Source: DATFWC01 sp963777755
GTDB taxonomy: Bacteria > Pseudomonadota > Alphaproteobacteria > Rhizobiales > Xanthobacteraceae
Assembly: GCA_963777755.1 (NCBI GenBank)
Contig: CAVZSC010000034.1
Span: 434,001-498,000, forward strand
Length of the DNA: 64,000 nt
Direction of reading: 5' to 3'
The first letter of the stretch is position 1, and each line of letters starts with the position of its first letter. Both the position numbers and the translations under genes were made by a program. The notes beneath the pieces are model-generated. The model searched no databases. It was not told the DNA's origin and was given only the letters and a program-made list of their open reading frames with translations. Positions 17,220 through 24,222 of this stretch are shown here, in pieces.

Positions 17220-17426
17220 GTGAGCAAGATCAATTCTCTGCAATCGGACCTGGGCGAAGGCATTCGCCTGCTCGAGGCCTGCGACCTGGAGGTGGTAACC
17301 GGCGGCATCGGGCTCGGGGGCTTCGCCACGGGGCCGGCCGGGGTGGTCTTCTGTCCGCCCGCTCCGCCGCCCTCGACCCACATCGACCTCGCGCGGCTCG
17401 CGGGCCTCGCGCTGGCGGACGGCTGA
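17220..17426 (+). CDS. Double-glycine leader peptide, P2
   Basis: This 68-residue peptide starts at GTG 17220 (VSKINSLQSDLGEGIR). IRLLEACDLEVVTGG is a double-glycine leader, followed by a mature part that begins IGLGGFATGPAGVVFCPPAP and ends LARLAGLALADG. It is the first of three closely spaced peptide genes (gaps of 42 and 2 bases) and probably shares their transcript. I chose this start because the longer open frame has an implausibly Arg/Cys-rich N-terminus. Confidence 0.6.
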   Translation: MSKINSLQSDLGEGIRLLEACDLEVVTGGIGLGGFATGPAGVVFCPPAPPPSTHIDLARLAGLALADG

Positions 17427-17468
17427 TCCCCCATCATGCATCAGATCAACGCAAGGGAGATTGCCGAC

Positions 17469-17678
17469 ATGACCGGTTCCACTCTCGACAGCGACATCCG
17501 CGCTCTCACACCGGCCGAGCTCGACCAGGCCGTCGGCGCAGCGCGCCCGGAATGCCACGTCATCTTCAATTTCAGAGTCAACGGCGTGTCCTTCCTGGGC
17601 GCGTACTGCGATGACGGCTACTGGGTCTCGAGCGCCTACGGTGGCGGGCAAAGCTCTTTTAGCGAAGGTCGCGTGTAG
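17469..17678 (+). CDS. Double-glycine-type leader peptide, P3
   Basis: A 69-residue peptide. Leader IRALTPAELDQAVGAA follows the family pattern with GA in place of GG. The mature part contains two cysteines (ECHVIF, GAYCDDGYW), so a disulfide is possible, and ends in SSFSEGRV. AAGGGAG lies 12 bases before the ATG at 17469. A fragment with a matching GGG-S-F-EGRV end survives at 18830-18893. The gene is two bases from P4. Confidence 0.65.
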   Translation: MTGSTLDSDIRALTPAELDQAVGAARPECHVIFNFRVNGVSFLGAYCDDGYWVSSAYGGGQSSFSEGRV

Positions 17679-17680
17679 CC

Positions 17681-17907
17681 ATGCCCTCGACGCACATCGA
17701 CCTGGATCATGACACCGGCGTTCGCGCGCTGTCGGCGGGCGAGCTCGACGCGGTCTGCGGAGCCGAGATCAAGGTGACCATGCTCGGCCCCGTCGCGATC
17801 GTCGCGGGGACGGCATCTTCGGCGCCGAGCTCATCGGCGTCGGCGGGTTCACCATCACTGCCGATGCCATCGCCGGCCATATCGGCGGCTGGTACGGACG
17901 CATCTGA
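17681..17907 (+). CDS. Double-glycine-type leader peptide, P4 (frameshifted in a G run near 17806)
   Basis: The start MPSTHIDLDHDTGVRALSAG runs into leader VRALSAGELDAVCGA. Read straight on, the frame degenerates into a low-complexity Ser/Ala/Pro/Arg tail. With one extra G in the run at 17806-17809 the frame continues as DGIFGAELIGVGG, then a hydrophobic glycine-rich segment, and stops after GGWYGRI at 17907. That gives a coherent 75-residue peptide. A missing base in a homopolymer, real or sequencing error, explains the present form. A terminator hairpin follows 39 bases later. Confidence 0.55.
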
Positions 17908-17945
17908 TCCGCGCCGCACGCGCGGCACGCCGCGTCGCAAACCTA

Positions 17946-17969
17946 AAGGCCGCCCCATCGGGCGGCCTT
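17946..17969 (+). terminator. Rho-independent-like terminator after P2-P4
   Basis: AAGGCCGCCC (17946-17955), loop CATC, then the exact complement GGGCGGCCTT. There is only a weak pyrimidine tail. A similar hairpin lies at 19671. Confidence 0.6.
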
Positions 17970-18146
17970 CTGCGTGCAGCTCCGCGCCCGCTCACGCGAT
18001 CTTGTCGGCGTTGAGGCAAGTGCGCGCGGCATCATTTCCCGCACGTATCTCGTCCTTCATCTCCGCCTGAACCCTCGGGCGCCAGCCGCGACACAATCCG
18101 CGTCCGCGCGCGCGTGGTCGCAAAGGCGGCATGAGCGGGCGGGGCG

Positions 18147-18162
18147 TGTTCCCTAGGAAACA
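18147..18162. promoter_or_regulatory. Palindromic operator TGTTCCCTAGGAAACA
   Basis: A 16-base near-perfect palindrome of the TGTTCC-N4-GGAACA type, 75 bases before the P5 start codon. The paralogous module has the equivalent box at 30823, 78 bases before P6. Confidence 0.65.
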
Positions 18163-18236
18163 CGGCCGCCCGCCGCGGTGAACCGGATGGTGCACGCCGG
18201 CGACGCATGCGGTGAACGAACCGGTGGAGACGCCTG

Positions 18237-18383
18237 ATGAGTGAGAGTTCGAACGCAACCGCCGCGGCGGACGCGGAGCTGCGCGCGCTGAGCGATGACG
18301 AGCTGGATGCGGTGGAGGGCGGGCTCGTAGTGCGCGCGATCATCTGCGTCCTGATCGGCCTGCTGGTTCCGGCCATCCAATAG
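18237..18383 (+). CDS. Double-glycine peptide with hydrophobic mature part, P5
   Basis: A 48-residue peptide. Leader ELRALSDDELDAVEGG is canonical; cleavage after GG would release a 19-residue, almost entirely hydrophobic peptide, LVVRAIICVLIGLLVPAIQ. The ATG has GGAG eight bases upstream. It is 75 percent or more identical to P6 at 30916, which has exactly the same length. It precedes single-TM gene M1 by 152 bases, as P6 precedes M4. Membrane insertion or signalling is plausible; neither is shown. Confidence 0.72.
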   Translation: MSESSNATAAADAELRALSDDELDAVEGGLVVRAIICVLIGLLVPAIQ

Positions 18384-18460
18384 GACGGGGTTGCCGCCCG
18401 TGCCGTACTCGCTGCGATAGGCAATGCTGCAGCCCCTGTTCGCGCGGGCTACCGGCTCGA

Positions 18461-18474
18461 GTGAACCAGCTCAC
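18461..18474. promoter_or_regulatory. CRP-type operator GTGAACCAGCTCAC
   Basis: GTGA-N6-TCAC palindrome 61 bases before the M1 start codon. An identical 14-mer sits at the same distance (about 61-64 bases) ahead of M2 and M4; M3 has one change in the spacer. Confidence 0.75.
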
Positions 18475-18535
18475 ACGCGCCTTCGCCGGTCGCGTTGCGG
18501 GTGCCACACAAGGATAGTGACTGCGGAGGACTGTG

Positions 18536-18796
18536 ATGGACAGGTACGATTTTCTCGATCCGCTGCGGGTGACGTCAGCCCGGCGCCGGAGCACGCGCCG
18601 GCGCGGGCTCGGCGCAACGGCTGCGCTTGCCGTGCTCATCGTCGGCTGCCTGGTGGCTCTGGGCTTGTGCGTGTCCAACGCCGGGCAGGCGCGGCACGCC
18701 GTCGCCGCCCACCCCGCCGAGGCGCCGGTCCCGCCCTCTGGCGGAGCGGGCCTCGAACGCGACGGCGGCTGGCAGTTCTACGCGCCGCTCTACTGA
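18536..18796 (+). CDS. Single-TM small protein M1 (MDRYDFL...PLY family)
   Basis: An 86-residue protein with a short N-terminus (MDRYDFLDPLRVTSA), a strongly basic stretch (RRRSTRRR), one transmembrane helix (about residues 29-50), and an extracytoplasmic tail ending GGWQFYAPLY. The positive charges before the helix predict N-in, C-out topology. SD GGAGGA precedes the ATG. Three paralogues (29529, 30312, 31227) share the start, helix (VSNAGQAR or VSNAGRAE after it) and, in three of the four, the PLY end. I do not know this family. Confidence 0.7.
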   Translation: MDRYDFLDPLRVTSARRRSTRRRGLGATAALAVLIVGCLVALGLCVSNAGQARHAVAAHPAEAPVPPSGGAGLERDGGWQFYAPLY

Positions 18797-18829
18797 AGCG
18801 CCGCCGCGGCTGGCGAGCGGACCCGTGCG

Positions 18830-18893
18830 CAATGCGCGCCACGCGACCGCTGTCGGAGGCGGTGTGAGCATCTTCAGGGAAGGTCGCGTGTGA
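18830..18893 (+). pseudogene. Remnant of a P3-like peptide gene
   Basis: The frame ending at 18893 reads AVGGGVSIFREGRV and stops, matching the P3 end YGGGQSSFSEGRV at the protein level and over the last 15 bases or so of DNA (GAAGGTCGCGTGT). No start or leader is attached. It is probably a decayed duplicate. Confidence 0.45.
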
Positions 18894-19012
18894 CATTCCC
18901 GCGCGCCATGCCGAACGCCCAACTTGCGCCACGGCGCGGGCGCTATCCTGGCAGGCTCGACGGTGTCCCGCACCGGTGCGGTGAACGGTCGGGCATTCCA
19001 GGGAGATACGCG

Positions 19013-19495
19013 ATGAAGAGTCTGGTCTCGCTGCTCGCCGGCAGCATGATCGCCGGCATCGCCATGGGAGCCACCGCCGCCGCCCAGACCGCCGATGCCC
19101 ACAAGGTGGTCGCGGCCCAGGACGTCAAATGGGGCCCTGGTCCCGCCGCGCTGCCCGCCGGAGCCGAGGTGGCGGTGCTGTACGGCGACCCCGCCAAGGA
19201 TGGGACGTTCGCCATGCGGGCCCGGATGCCGAAGGGCTATCGCATCGGGCCGCATACGCACCCCAAGCCTGAAATCGTCACCGTGCTGTCGGGCACGGCT
19301 CGCCTGGGCATGGGCACGAGCGCCGATCCGGCAACGGCCCAGGTCCTGCCCGCCGGCAGCTTCTTCGTCATGGCGCCGGGCATGGCGCACTATCTCTCCA
19401 TCGACGAAGACACGGTCATCCAGATCAACACGACCGGGCCGTGGGGTCTCACCTACCTCGACCCGAAGGATGACCCGCGCCAGAAAACGCAATAG
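19013..19495 (+). CDS. Exported cupin-domain protein
   Basis: The 160-residue product has a signal peptide ending ATAAAQTADA. The single cupin barrel contains HTHPKPEIVTVLSG (metal-ligand histidines and glutamate of motif 1) and APGMAHYLSIDED (His of motif 2). Small periplasmic cupins of this form are common in rhizobia; the ligand is unknown. The ATG at 19013 follows GGGAGA. Flanked by a peptide-gene remnant and a terminator, it is a one-gene unit. Confidence 0.87.
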   Translation: MKSLVSLLAGSMIAGIAMGATAAAQTADAHKVVAAQDVKWGPGPAALPAGAEVAVLYGDPAKDGTFAMRARMPKGYRIGPHTHPKPEIVTVLSGTARLGMGTSADPATAQVLPAGSFFVMAPGMAHYLSIDEDTVIQINTTGPWGLTYLDPKDDPRQKTQ

Positions 19496-19517
19496 CCGGC
19501 GCGACGTCCGCGCGCTC

Positions 19518-19620
19518 CGCTCATTCCCGCCCCCGATCAAGCCGGGGGGGCGGGCTCCAGCGGGAATCCAGGACGTCCTGCTCTGGTCTCCGGGTCTCCG
19601 CTTGCGCGGGGACGAGCGGA
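19518..19620. repeat. Interspersed repeat, family R3 variant
   Basis: CCCCCGATCAAGCCGGGGGG and CCAGCGGGAATCCAGGAC blocks lie in the 382-base gap between the cupin and FRG genes. No gene is seen in the gap. Confidence 0.55.
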
Positions 19621-19670
19621 GACCCGGCGGTTCTGCAAGGGCGGAACGCGCATCCGCGTCGCAAATCGGG

Positions 19671-19692
19671 AGGCCGCCGCGCCGGGCGGCCT
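19671..19692 (+). terminator. GC-rich hairpin, possible terminator
   Basis: AGGCCGCC and GGCGGCCT pair around a six-base loop, followed by TCTGCATGC. The hairpin and the bases after it resemble those after P4 at 17946. Confidence 0.5.
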
Positions 19693-19877
19693 TCTGCATG
19701 CGGCCCGCTCGGCGGCATGACACGCTTCCCGCATCGCGCGCACGTGTCCGGCTTGAGACAAGGCTGATCGACATCATGGTCGCGCACGCGACTCGCTCCG
19801 CCTGAACCCGCGGGCCCGATGCGCGACCCAACCCGTGTCCGCGCGACACGATCGGGACGTCAGTGCGGGACACGACG

Positions 19878-21368
19878 ATGGAAGAGTTCACCGCCTCGAC
19901 ATACGCCGAATACGCCGCCGCCATGGAGCAGATCTATGGTGATTACACGGCGTCGGAACACCTGATCGTCCTGCGCGGACAGACGAAGGAATACCGGTTA
20001 GCTGACGGGAGGCTTGCCATCGTTCCCTCCCGCTTCCGCACCGCTCATCCGGGCGAGCCGGAAGGACTCGGCCGGGGCCTTTCGTCCTATTTCGAGGCCT
20101 GGTTGCGGACGGCAGACGAATTCACCCGGACATTTTTCGAGCAGGAATTCGGCGGCAACTTCGAGACCTTCATCCGCGATTACCAGTGGAGCGGGCCCGG
20201 CGCACTTGCTCACGCGACCGAGCTCACCGATCTGCCGTCCATCCATGCCGCCTGCACCAACCGTCAATTCCTGGTTTCAGTTGCGCAGCACTATGGCGCG
20301 CCGACCGGCATGCTCGACGTCACCACGGACCCGGATGTCGCGCTTTGGTTCGCCGTGCACCCGTATCGTGGCAGCGGCGAGGGCGGTCCGGCCCACTACG
20401 AATCCGCACGTTCGCCCGGTCATGTCTACGTGCTGCGTGCCGCGGCCGACCATGTGGTTCCGCTCTCCACGTTCTTTTTCGACTCGAATACGCGGCCTCG
20501 CCGGCAGCAGGCGGCCGCTCTGTTCATGGACCCGGTCCCGGATGAGCTGCTCGAGCGCGCTCTTAAGGTCGTCCCGCGCTGGGCCTTGCCGCAGATACCC
20601 GCCGGCTACACCTTCGCGGATCTGGTGATTGCGCGGATCGCCGTCGGCGCGGCGGTTTCGCCCCCGGGAGCCGGCTGGACCGCGACGCATCTGTTCCCCT
20701 GCCAGGATGAGGATGCGCTCTACGCGCACCTCCTGAAGACCTGCGGCTGGGTCGAGGAATTTGCTCACTGCGCCGCTTCGCGCGGGCCCTCCGTGTCCCG
20801 GACCGCTGCTCCGGGCTCGCGCACCCGGCCGGTGCAGGCCGACCGCGGGCTCGCTGCAGACCCGTCGTGGTTCACCGTGCTGCTGGTCGGCGATGACGCT
20901 CACGCCGTGTGCCAGTATGCCTTCAGATACTCGTACGCCGGCAGCCCTCTCGGAATCGTCAACCTGTTCGACAAGCAGGGCGTCAACCTGATCGCGGTGA
21001 CCGTGGATGAAGCGAAGCGGCTGATCATGGAGCCCGGCGTGGCGGCGGTCGTGTTCTGCGACGTGGGCGAGGCGTTGATCCGCGACGGAACGGCCCACGA
21101 CATCTGCGGGCGGATCGTCGAGAGCGGGAAGGTGGTGATTCCTCTCTATACGAACCTCGAGGAGCGCGAGCGCCGTTTCAGCGAAGCTCCTTTCGAGCTT
21201 CTCCAGGAGAATGCAGACAGCGAGGCTCACAAGATCTTGCGGTGGCTTCGCTCGGCCATCGAGACATCGTGGCAGCTTCGACGGGCTGCGCCTTCATCGC
21301 TCTGCCGCAAGCAGTTCTCTGACGGTCTGCGTGTCCTGTTCCGATCGGCGAAAGAAGCAGGACCGTGA
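19878..21368 (+). CDS. FRG-domain protein with unknown C-terminal region
   Basis: The product is 496 residues. The N-terminal half is an FRG domain: VLRGQTKEYR (residues 31-40) and QHYGAPTGMLDVTTDPDVAL near residue 135, matching the usual QHYGxPTxLLDxTxxP block. The C-terminal 190 residues (WFTVLLVGDDAHAVCQYAF..., IVNLFDKQGVNLIAVTVDEA) are unfamiliar. FRG proteins occur in phage-defence and toxin contexts, but activity is poorly defined. The ATG at 19878 is preferred; a GTG at 19863 is possible and neither has a good SD. It stands alone between repeats. Confidence 0.75.
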   Translation: MEEFTASTYAEYAAAMEQIYGDYTASEHLIVLRGQTKEYRLADGRLAIVPSRFRTAHPGEPEGLGRGLSSYFEAWLRTADEFTRTFFEQEFGGNFETFIRDYQWSGPGALAHATELTDLPSIHAACTNRQFLVSVAQHYGAPTGMLDVTTDPDVALWFAVHPYRGSGEGGPAHYESARSPGHVYVLRAAADHVVPLSTFFFDSNTRPRRQQAAALFMDPVPDELLERALKVVPRWALPQIPAGYTFADLVIARIAVGAAVSPPGAGWTATHLFPCQDEDALYAHLLKTCGWVEEFAHCAASRGPSVSRTAAPGSRTRPVQADRGLAADPSWFTVLLVGDDAHAVCQYAFRYSYAGSPLGIVNLFDKQGVNLIAVTVDEAKRLIMEPGVAAVVFCDVGEALIRDGTAHDICGRIVESGKVVIPLYTNLEERERRFSEAPFELLQENADSEAHKILRWLRSAIETSWQLRRAAPSSLCRKQFSDGLRVLFRSAKEAGP

Positions 21369-21469
21369 AAGACGGTGAGGATGGTCGCTGCGCAGCCCCG
21401 AGATCGGGGCGCGCCGACAAGGCACAGACTCTCGACGTTCCCTGGAGGGTTGCCCGCTCGAATTGCCAC

Positions 21470-21620
21470 GCTCGTCATGGCCGAGCGAGCCGCCATAAGC
21501 GGCGAGGGTTGTCCCGGCCATCCCGATCATTGAGGTACGGCGGTGCCACGACAATCGAGATGCGCGGGTCAACCCTCGCCGCCTTAAGCGGCTCGCCCGC
21601 GCATGACGAGTCAGAACGAG
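21470..21620. repeat. Interspersed repeat, family R4 (TCATGGCCGRGCGAGCCG type)
   Basis: CGTCATGGCCGAGCGAGCCG, GAGGGTTGTCCCGGCCATCC and the inverted CTCGCCGCCTTAAGCGGCTC form a hairpin-rich block. Copies lie at 23471 and 29213. Confidence 0.65.
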
Positions 21621-21631
21621 CGGGAAACCCT

Positions 21632-22051
21632 CTAGAACACGACGATCGCCGCGCGGATCGACATCGCCAGCAGGACGAGAGATCCGGCCATGAAGATGGC
21701 GAAGCGCAGCGCGACGAGGTTGATGGTCGCCTGGACGATGCTGTGGGCGATCCTCGAAGCCACATAGAGCCAGGCCAGAGCGGTGTTGAGGCCTGCGCCG
21801 GCGCCGGCCAACGCCAAGGCGAGCGTCACGGCATAGAACAGGGTCGGCTGCTCCATCAGGTGGTTGTAGTTGTCCGCCTTCCAGCGCACCGGCGCGGGAA
21901 GCGCTGCGTGAAACTCCTCGGCGGGCCGATGGGGATCGTAGATGATCCGGTTCTTCATCATCGCCGGAAGACGCGTCGCGTAGAGCCAGGCCCACATGAC
22001 GAATGACCACAGGACGAGCGCCACCAGGGGCGCAAGGATCGGGCTGTGCAT
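21632..22051 (-). CDS. MAPEG-family membrane protein
   Basis: A 139-residue protein with four hydrophobic helices. The family features are present: an N-terminal helix with LVALVLWSFVMWAWLY, NYNHLMEQPTLFYAVTLAL (the conserved N-x-x-E-Q-P-x-x-F core), and a final helix. MAPEG proteins are glutathione- or eicosanoid-related membrane enzymes, but bacterial members of this type lack a known role. The ATG at 22051 opens the first helix; the longer frame is translated repeat. Confidence 0.88.
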   Translation of the reverse strand: MHSPILAPLVALVLWSFVMWAWLYATRLPAMMKNRIIYDPHRPAEEFHAALPAPVRWKADNYNHLMEQPTLFYAVTLALALAGAGAGLNTALAWLYVASRIAHSIVQATINLVALRFAIFMAGSLVLLAMSIRAAIVVF

Positions 22052-22079
22052 CGCTTTCACTCCTGTCTTTGGGGCGTTG

Positions 22080-22300
22080 TCGTCGCCCGCCCCCGATCGG
22101 GTCGAGGGCAAGGCTTGACCGGGCGACCCAGTACGCCCGGTGCGGGTTGGTGCCCGCGGCTTCTCCGTGCCTCGCTTCGATCACAGGGATTACTGGGTCC
22201 CCCGCTGGAGTTTATCCCCGACCTGATCGGGGACGGGGGACGACAAGGCGAGAGATTGTCGCCCGGTCAAGCCTTGCCCTCGCCCCCGATCGGGGGCGAC
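22080..22300. repeat. Interspersed repeat, family R3
   Basis: Multiple direct and inverted copies of the CCCCCGATCGGGGGCGA and GACCCAGTACGCCCGG units fill the gap between the MAPEG and RTX genes. Confidence 0.65.
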
Positions 22301-22331
22301 GACAAGCTCCACCTCCTCGCGCAGGAATTCG

Positions 22332-23237
22332 TCACATCACCACGAAGTTCTCCGCCGTCAGGGTCGGCGCGTTGGTGAGGGTAACGATCGGCGTTGCGCC
22401 GGTGATGGTGGTGAACCAGGCGGACTTGTCGGAGTCGTAGTCGTTCTGGATCTGCACGTGGTAGAGCGTGTGGTCGGTCGCGTTGTAGACGACTGATGGG
22501 CTGTCCGGCTGGCCGATCCAGGTGTACCAGCCGTCGCCCACCAGCGTGCCGTCGCCGTCGGCATCATACAGCGTGTCGAGGAAACCGTCGGCGCCGAACG
22601 GGCTCGCGCCGAAGCCCTCGAGGGCGATGAGGTCGCCGCCGACGTGCGGCTGAAACCTCTGGAAATCGTTGAGCACGTCGCCGCCTTCGCCCGGCGCGAA
22701 CACGAACGTGTCGTTGCCGGCGTTGCCGCTGAGGTGGTCGAGGCCGGCGCCGCCGCGGATCATGTCGTTGCCGCCCTGGCCGAACAGCCAGTCGTCGCCG
22801 CCGCTGCCGGCGAGCGTGTTCTTGCCGGCGTTGCCGTTGAGGATGTCGCCGAAATTCGAGCCGAACAGCGCCTCGATGCCGTCGTAGCGGTCGCCGGCCG
22901 CGTCGTTGGTGAGGCCGCCGGTGGCGAGATCGGCGGTCACGCCGATCCCGGCGTAGGCATAGCTCACCGTGTCGATGCCGAGGCCGCCCAGGAAGCTGTC
23001 GGCGCCGGCGCCGCCGTTGAGCACGTCGTTGCCGAGGCCGCCGTCGAGCGTGTCGTTGCCGAGGCCGCCGTACAGGGTGTCGTGGCCGTCGAGCCCGACC
23101 AGCATGTCGGCAGCCTGCGAGCCGTACAGCACGTCGTCCGCCGCCGTGCCCTCGATGTAGTAGCCGAGCGTCGGCCCGACCACGGGCGGACGCGTGAACG
23201 CAATGCTGAACGTCGCCGTCGTGTCGAAGATACCCAT
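22332..23237 (-). CDS. RTX calcium-binding repeat protein
   Basis: The product is 301 residues. After a unique N-terminus (MGIFDTTATFSIAFTRPPVV) it has classic nonapeptide repeats (YGGLGNDTLDGGLGNDVLNG), a gap segment (DTVSYAYAGIGVTADLATGG) and further repeats, then a C-terminal secretion-like domain ending TAENFVVM. It is more typical of hemolysin-type RTX than the paralogues A-D. No signal peptide is seen; type I export is expected. The ATG at 23237 follows AGGAGGAG. Both operator motifs of this window occur upstream (23378 weak, 23407 strong). Confidence 0.85.
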   Translation of the reverse strand: MGIFDTTATFSIAFTRPPVVGPTLGYYIEGTAADDVLYGSQAADMLVGLDGHDTLYGGLGNDTLDGGLGNDVLNGGAGADSFLGGLGIDTVSYAYAGIGVTADLATGGLTNDAAGDRYDGIEALFGSNFGDILNGNAGKNTLAGSGGDDWLFGQGGNDMIRGGAGLDHLSGNAGNDTFVFAPGEGGDVLNDFQRFQPHVGGDLIALEGFGASPFGADGFLDTLYDADGDGTLVGDGWYTWIGQPDSPSVVYNATDHTLYHVQIQNDYDSDKSAWFTTITGATPIVTLTNAPTLTAENFVVM

Positions 23238-23377
23238 CGTCGTCTCCTCCTGGATGTGGAGCCCGGAAGCGGGCTCCTTGTGCTGCGGCCCGACGACGAA
23301 GCCCCGCGTCGGCCGTGCCCATGGGTCAGGGGACGACCCTGCCGGTTCACGCCGTGGTCGCGGGCACGTGAGCGGCG

Positions 23378-23391
23378 GTGATGCGCTCCAC
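23378..23391. promoter_or_regulatory. Degenerate CRP-type site (one mismatch)
   Basis: GTGATGCGCTCCAC differs from GTGA-N6-TCAC by one base and lies 141 bases ahead of the RTX gene start. Weak on its own. Confidence 0.35.
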
Positions 23392-23406
23392 ACGCGCGTC
23401 GTGGCG

Positions 23407-23422
23407 TGTTCCCTGGGGAACA
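23407..23422. promoter_or_regulatory. Palindromic operator TGTTCCCTGGGGAACA
   Basis: Near-perfect palindrome of the TGTTCC-N4-GGAACA type, 170 bases ahead of the RTX gene at 22332. Confidence 0.6.
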
Positions 23423-23470
23423 GCCGCGCGCGCCGCCAGGCGCTATGCTCCCGCGACTCGCGCGGGTAGC

Positions 23471-23575
23471 GTCATCACCGGGCTCGTCCCGGTGATCCCG
23501 ATTCAAATGGCAGGGCCGTGCCACACTTATCGAGATGGCCGGGACAAGCCCGGCCATGACAACTCTGGGAAGAAG
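23471..23575. repeat. Interspersed repeat, family R4
   Basis: GATGGCCGGGACAAGCCCGG and a CGTCCCGGTGATCCCGAT block match the R4 copies at 21470 and 29213. Confidence 0.55.
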
Positions 23576-23579
23576 ATTC

Positions 23580-23715
23580 GACACACCCGAAATATCCCTC
23601 GTCCAATTCCTTCACCGCGATCGTCCGCCCCTCCCGCACGCCGATGCCGTGCACGATCATCAGCCGCTCGAGCTCGGCGCCGTCGATCAGCACGAGCGGC
23701 CGGGAGCAAATCGGC
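23580..23715 (-). pseudogene. Remnant of the C-terminus of an Mrr-type restriction endonuclease
   Basis: The minus strand reads RPLVLIDGAELERLMIVHGI and then GVREGRTIAVKELDEGYF, nearly the same as the end of the intact Mrr protein at 26941 (RPIVLIDGPELARLMIVHGI). Only about 45 codons are left, without catalytic residues. The two copies flank the caspase/hydrolase pair, which suggests duplication or recombination across it. Confidence 0.75.
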
Positions 23716-23828
23716 CGCGCCGCGTCCCGGAATGAAGCTTTCGCATCTCGCCCTGCGATCTCGAGCGAGCCAATTCCATGCTCGGCGGGTGCCGAATCCA
23801 GACCTTGGCAGCGAGCGCCGCACCCCGC

Positions 23829-23842
23829 GTGACCCGTGTCAC
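23829..23842. promoter_or_regulatory. CRP-type operator GTGACCCGTGTCAC
   Basis: A perfect GTGA-N6-TCAC palindrome followed by A. It lies 104 bases before the small membrane protein at 23947 and about 380 bases before the caspase-like gene. Confidence 0.6.
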
Positions 23843-23946
23843 ATGACGATCCTCTCCGCGGCTCCGTCCGCCAAATCCCTGATCCCGTGTCCGTCTGAGG
23901 GCTCATCGCGGGGGACGTGGCGTTCTCCGCAGCGGAGAGCCCCACG

Positions 23947-24129
23947 ATGTTCTCGCCCTTCGTCGAGCATGCCCCTGTCCTGGCGATGATCGCTGTCCTC
24001 GCCCTCGTCGCATTTGCGCGCCGGCGCCGGCGCATCCCATGGCGGCCCAGCTGGGCGATCGGTGCCGAGGCGATCGAACCTTGGAAGGCCGGATCAACCC
24101 TCGCTGCCCATGACGGCTCCCACCTGTGA
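23947..24129 (+). CDS. Putative small single-TM protein, 60 residues
   Basis: MFSPFVEHAPVLAMIAVLAL predicts one helix, followed by a RRRRR stop-transfer. The start has GGAGAG upstream and a CRP-type palindrome 104 bases before it, like the M-family genes, but the sequence is not related to them. The last 15 codons resemble an R4 repeat, so the original end may have been replaced. It is tentative. Confidence 0.4.
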   Translation: MFSPFVEHAPVLAMIAVLALVAFARRRRRIPWRPSWAIGAEAIEPWKAGSTLAAHDGSHL

Positions 24130-24222
24130 CCGCCCGGGAGCGAGTGGACACCCCCATTCTAGGCTGCATGAGCCGAACGTGGTATTCTCCGCCCGTACAA
24201 GGGATGCGTGTGCGAGGCCGGG

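Noticed and set aside
23475..24035. 186-codon minus-strand frame as a full gene
   Set aside because: Only its C-terminal part is homologous (Mrr end); the rest overlaps the CRP-type site and the small TM gene and has no domain.
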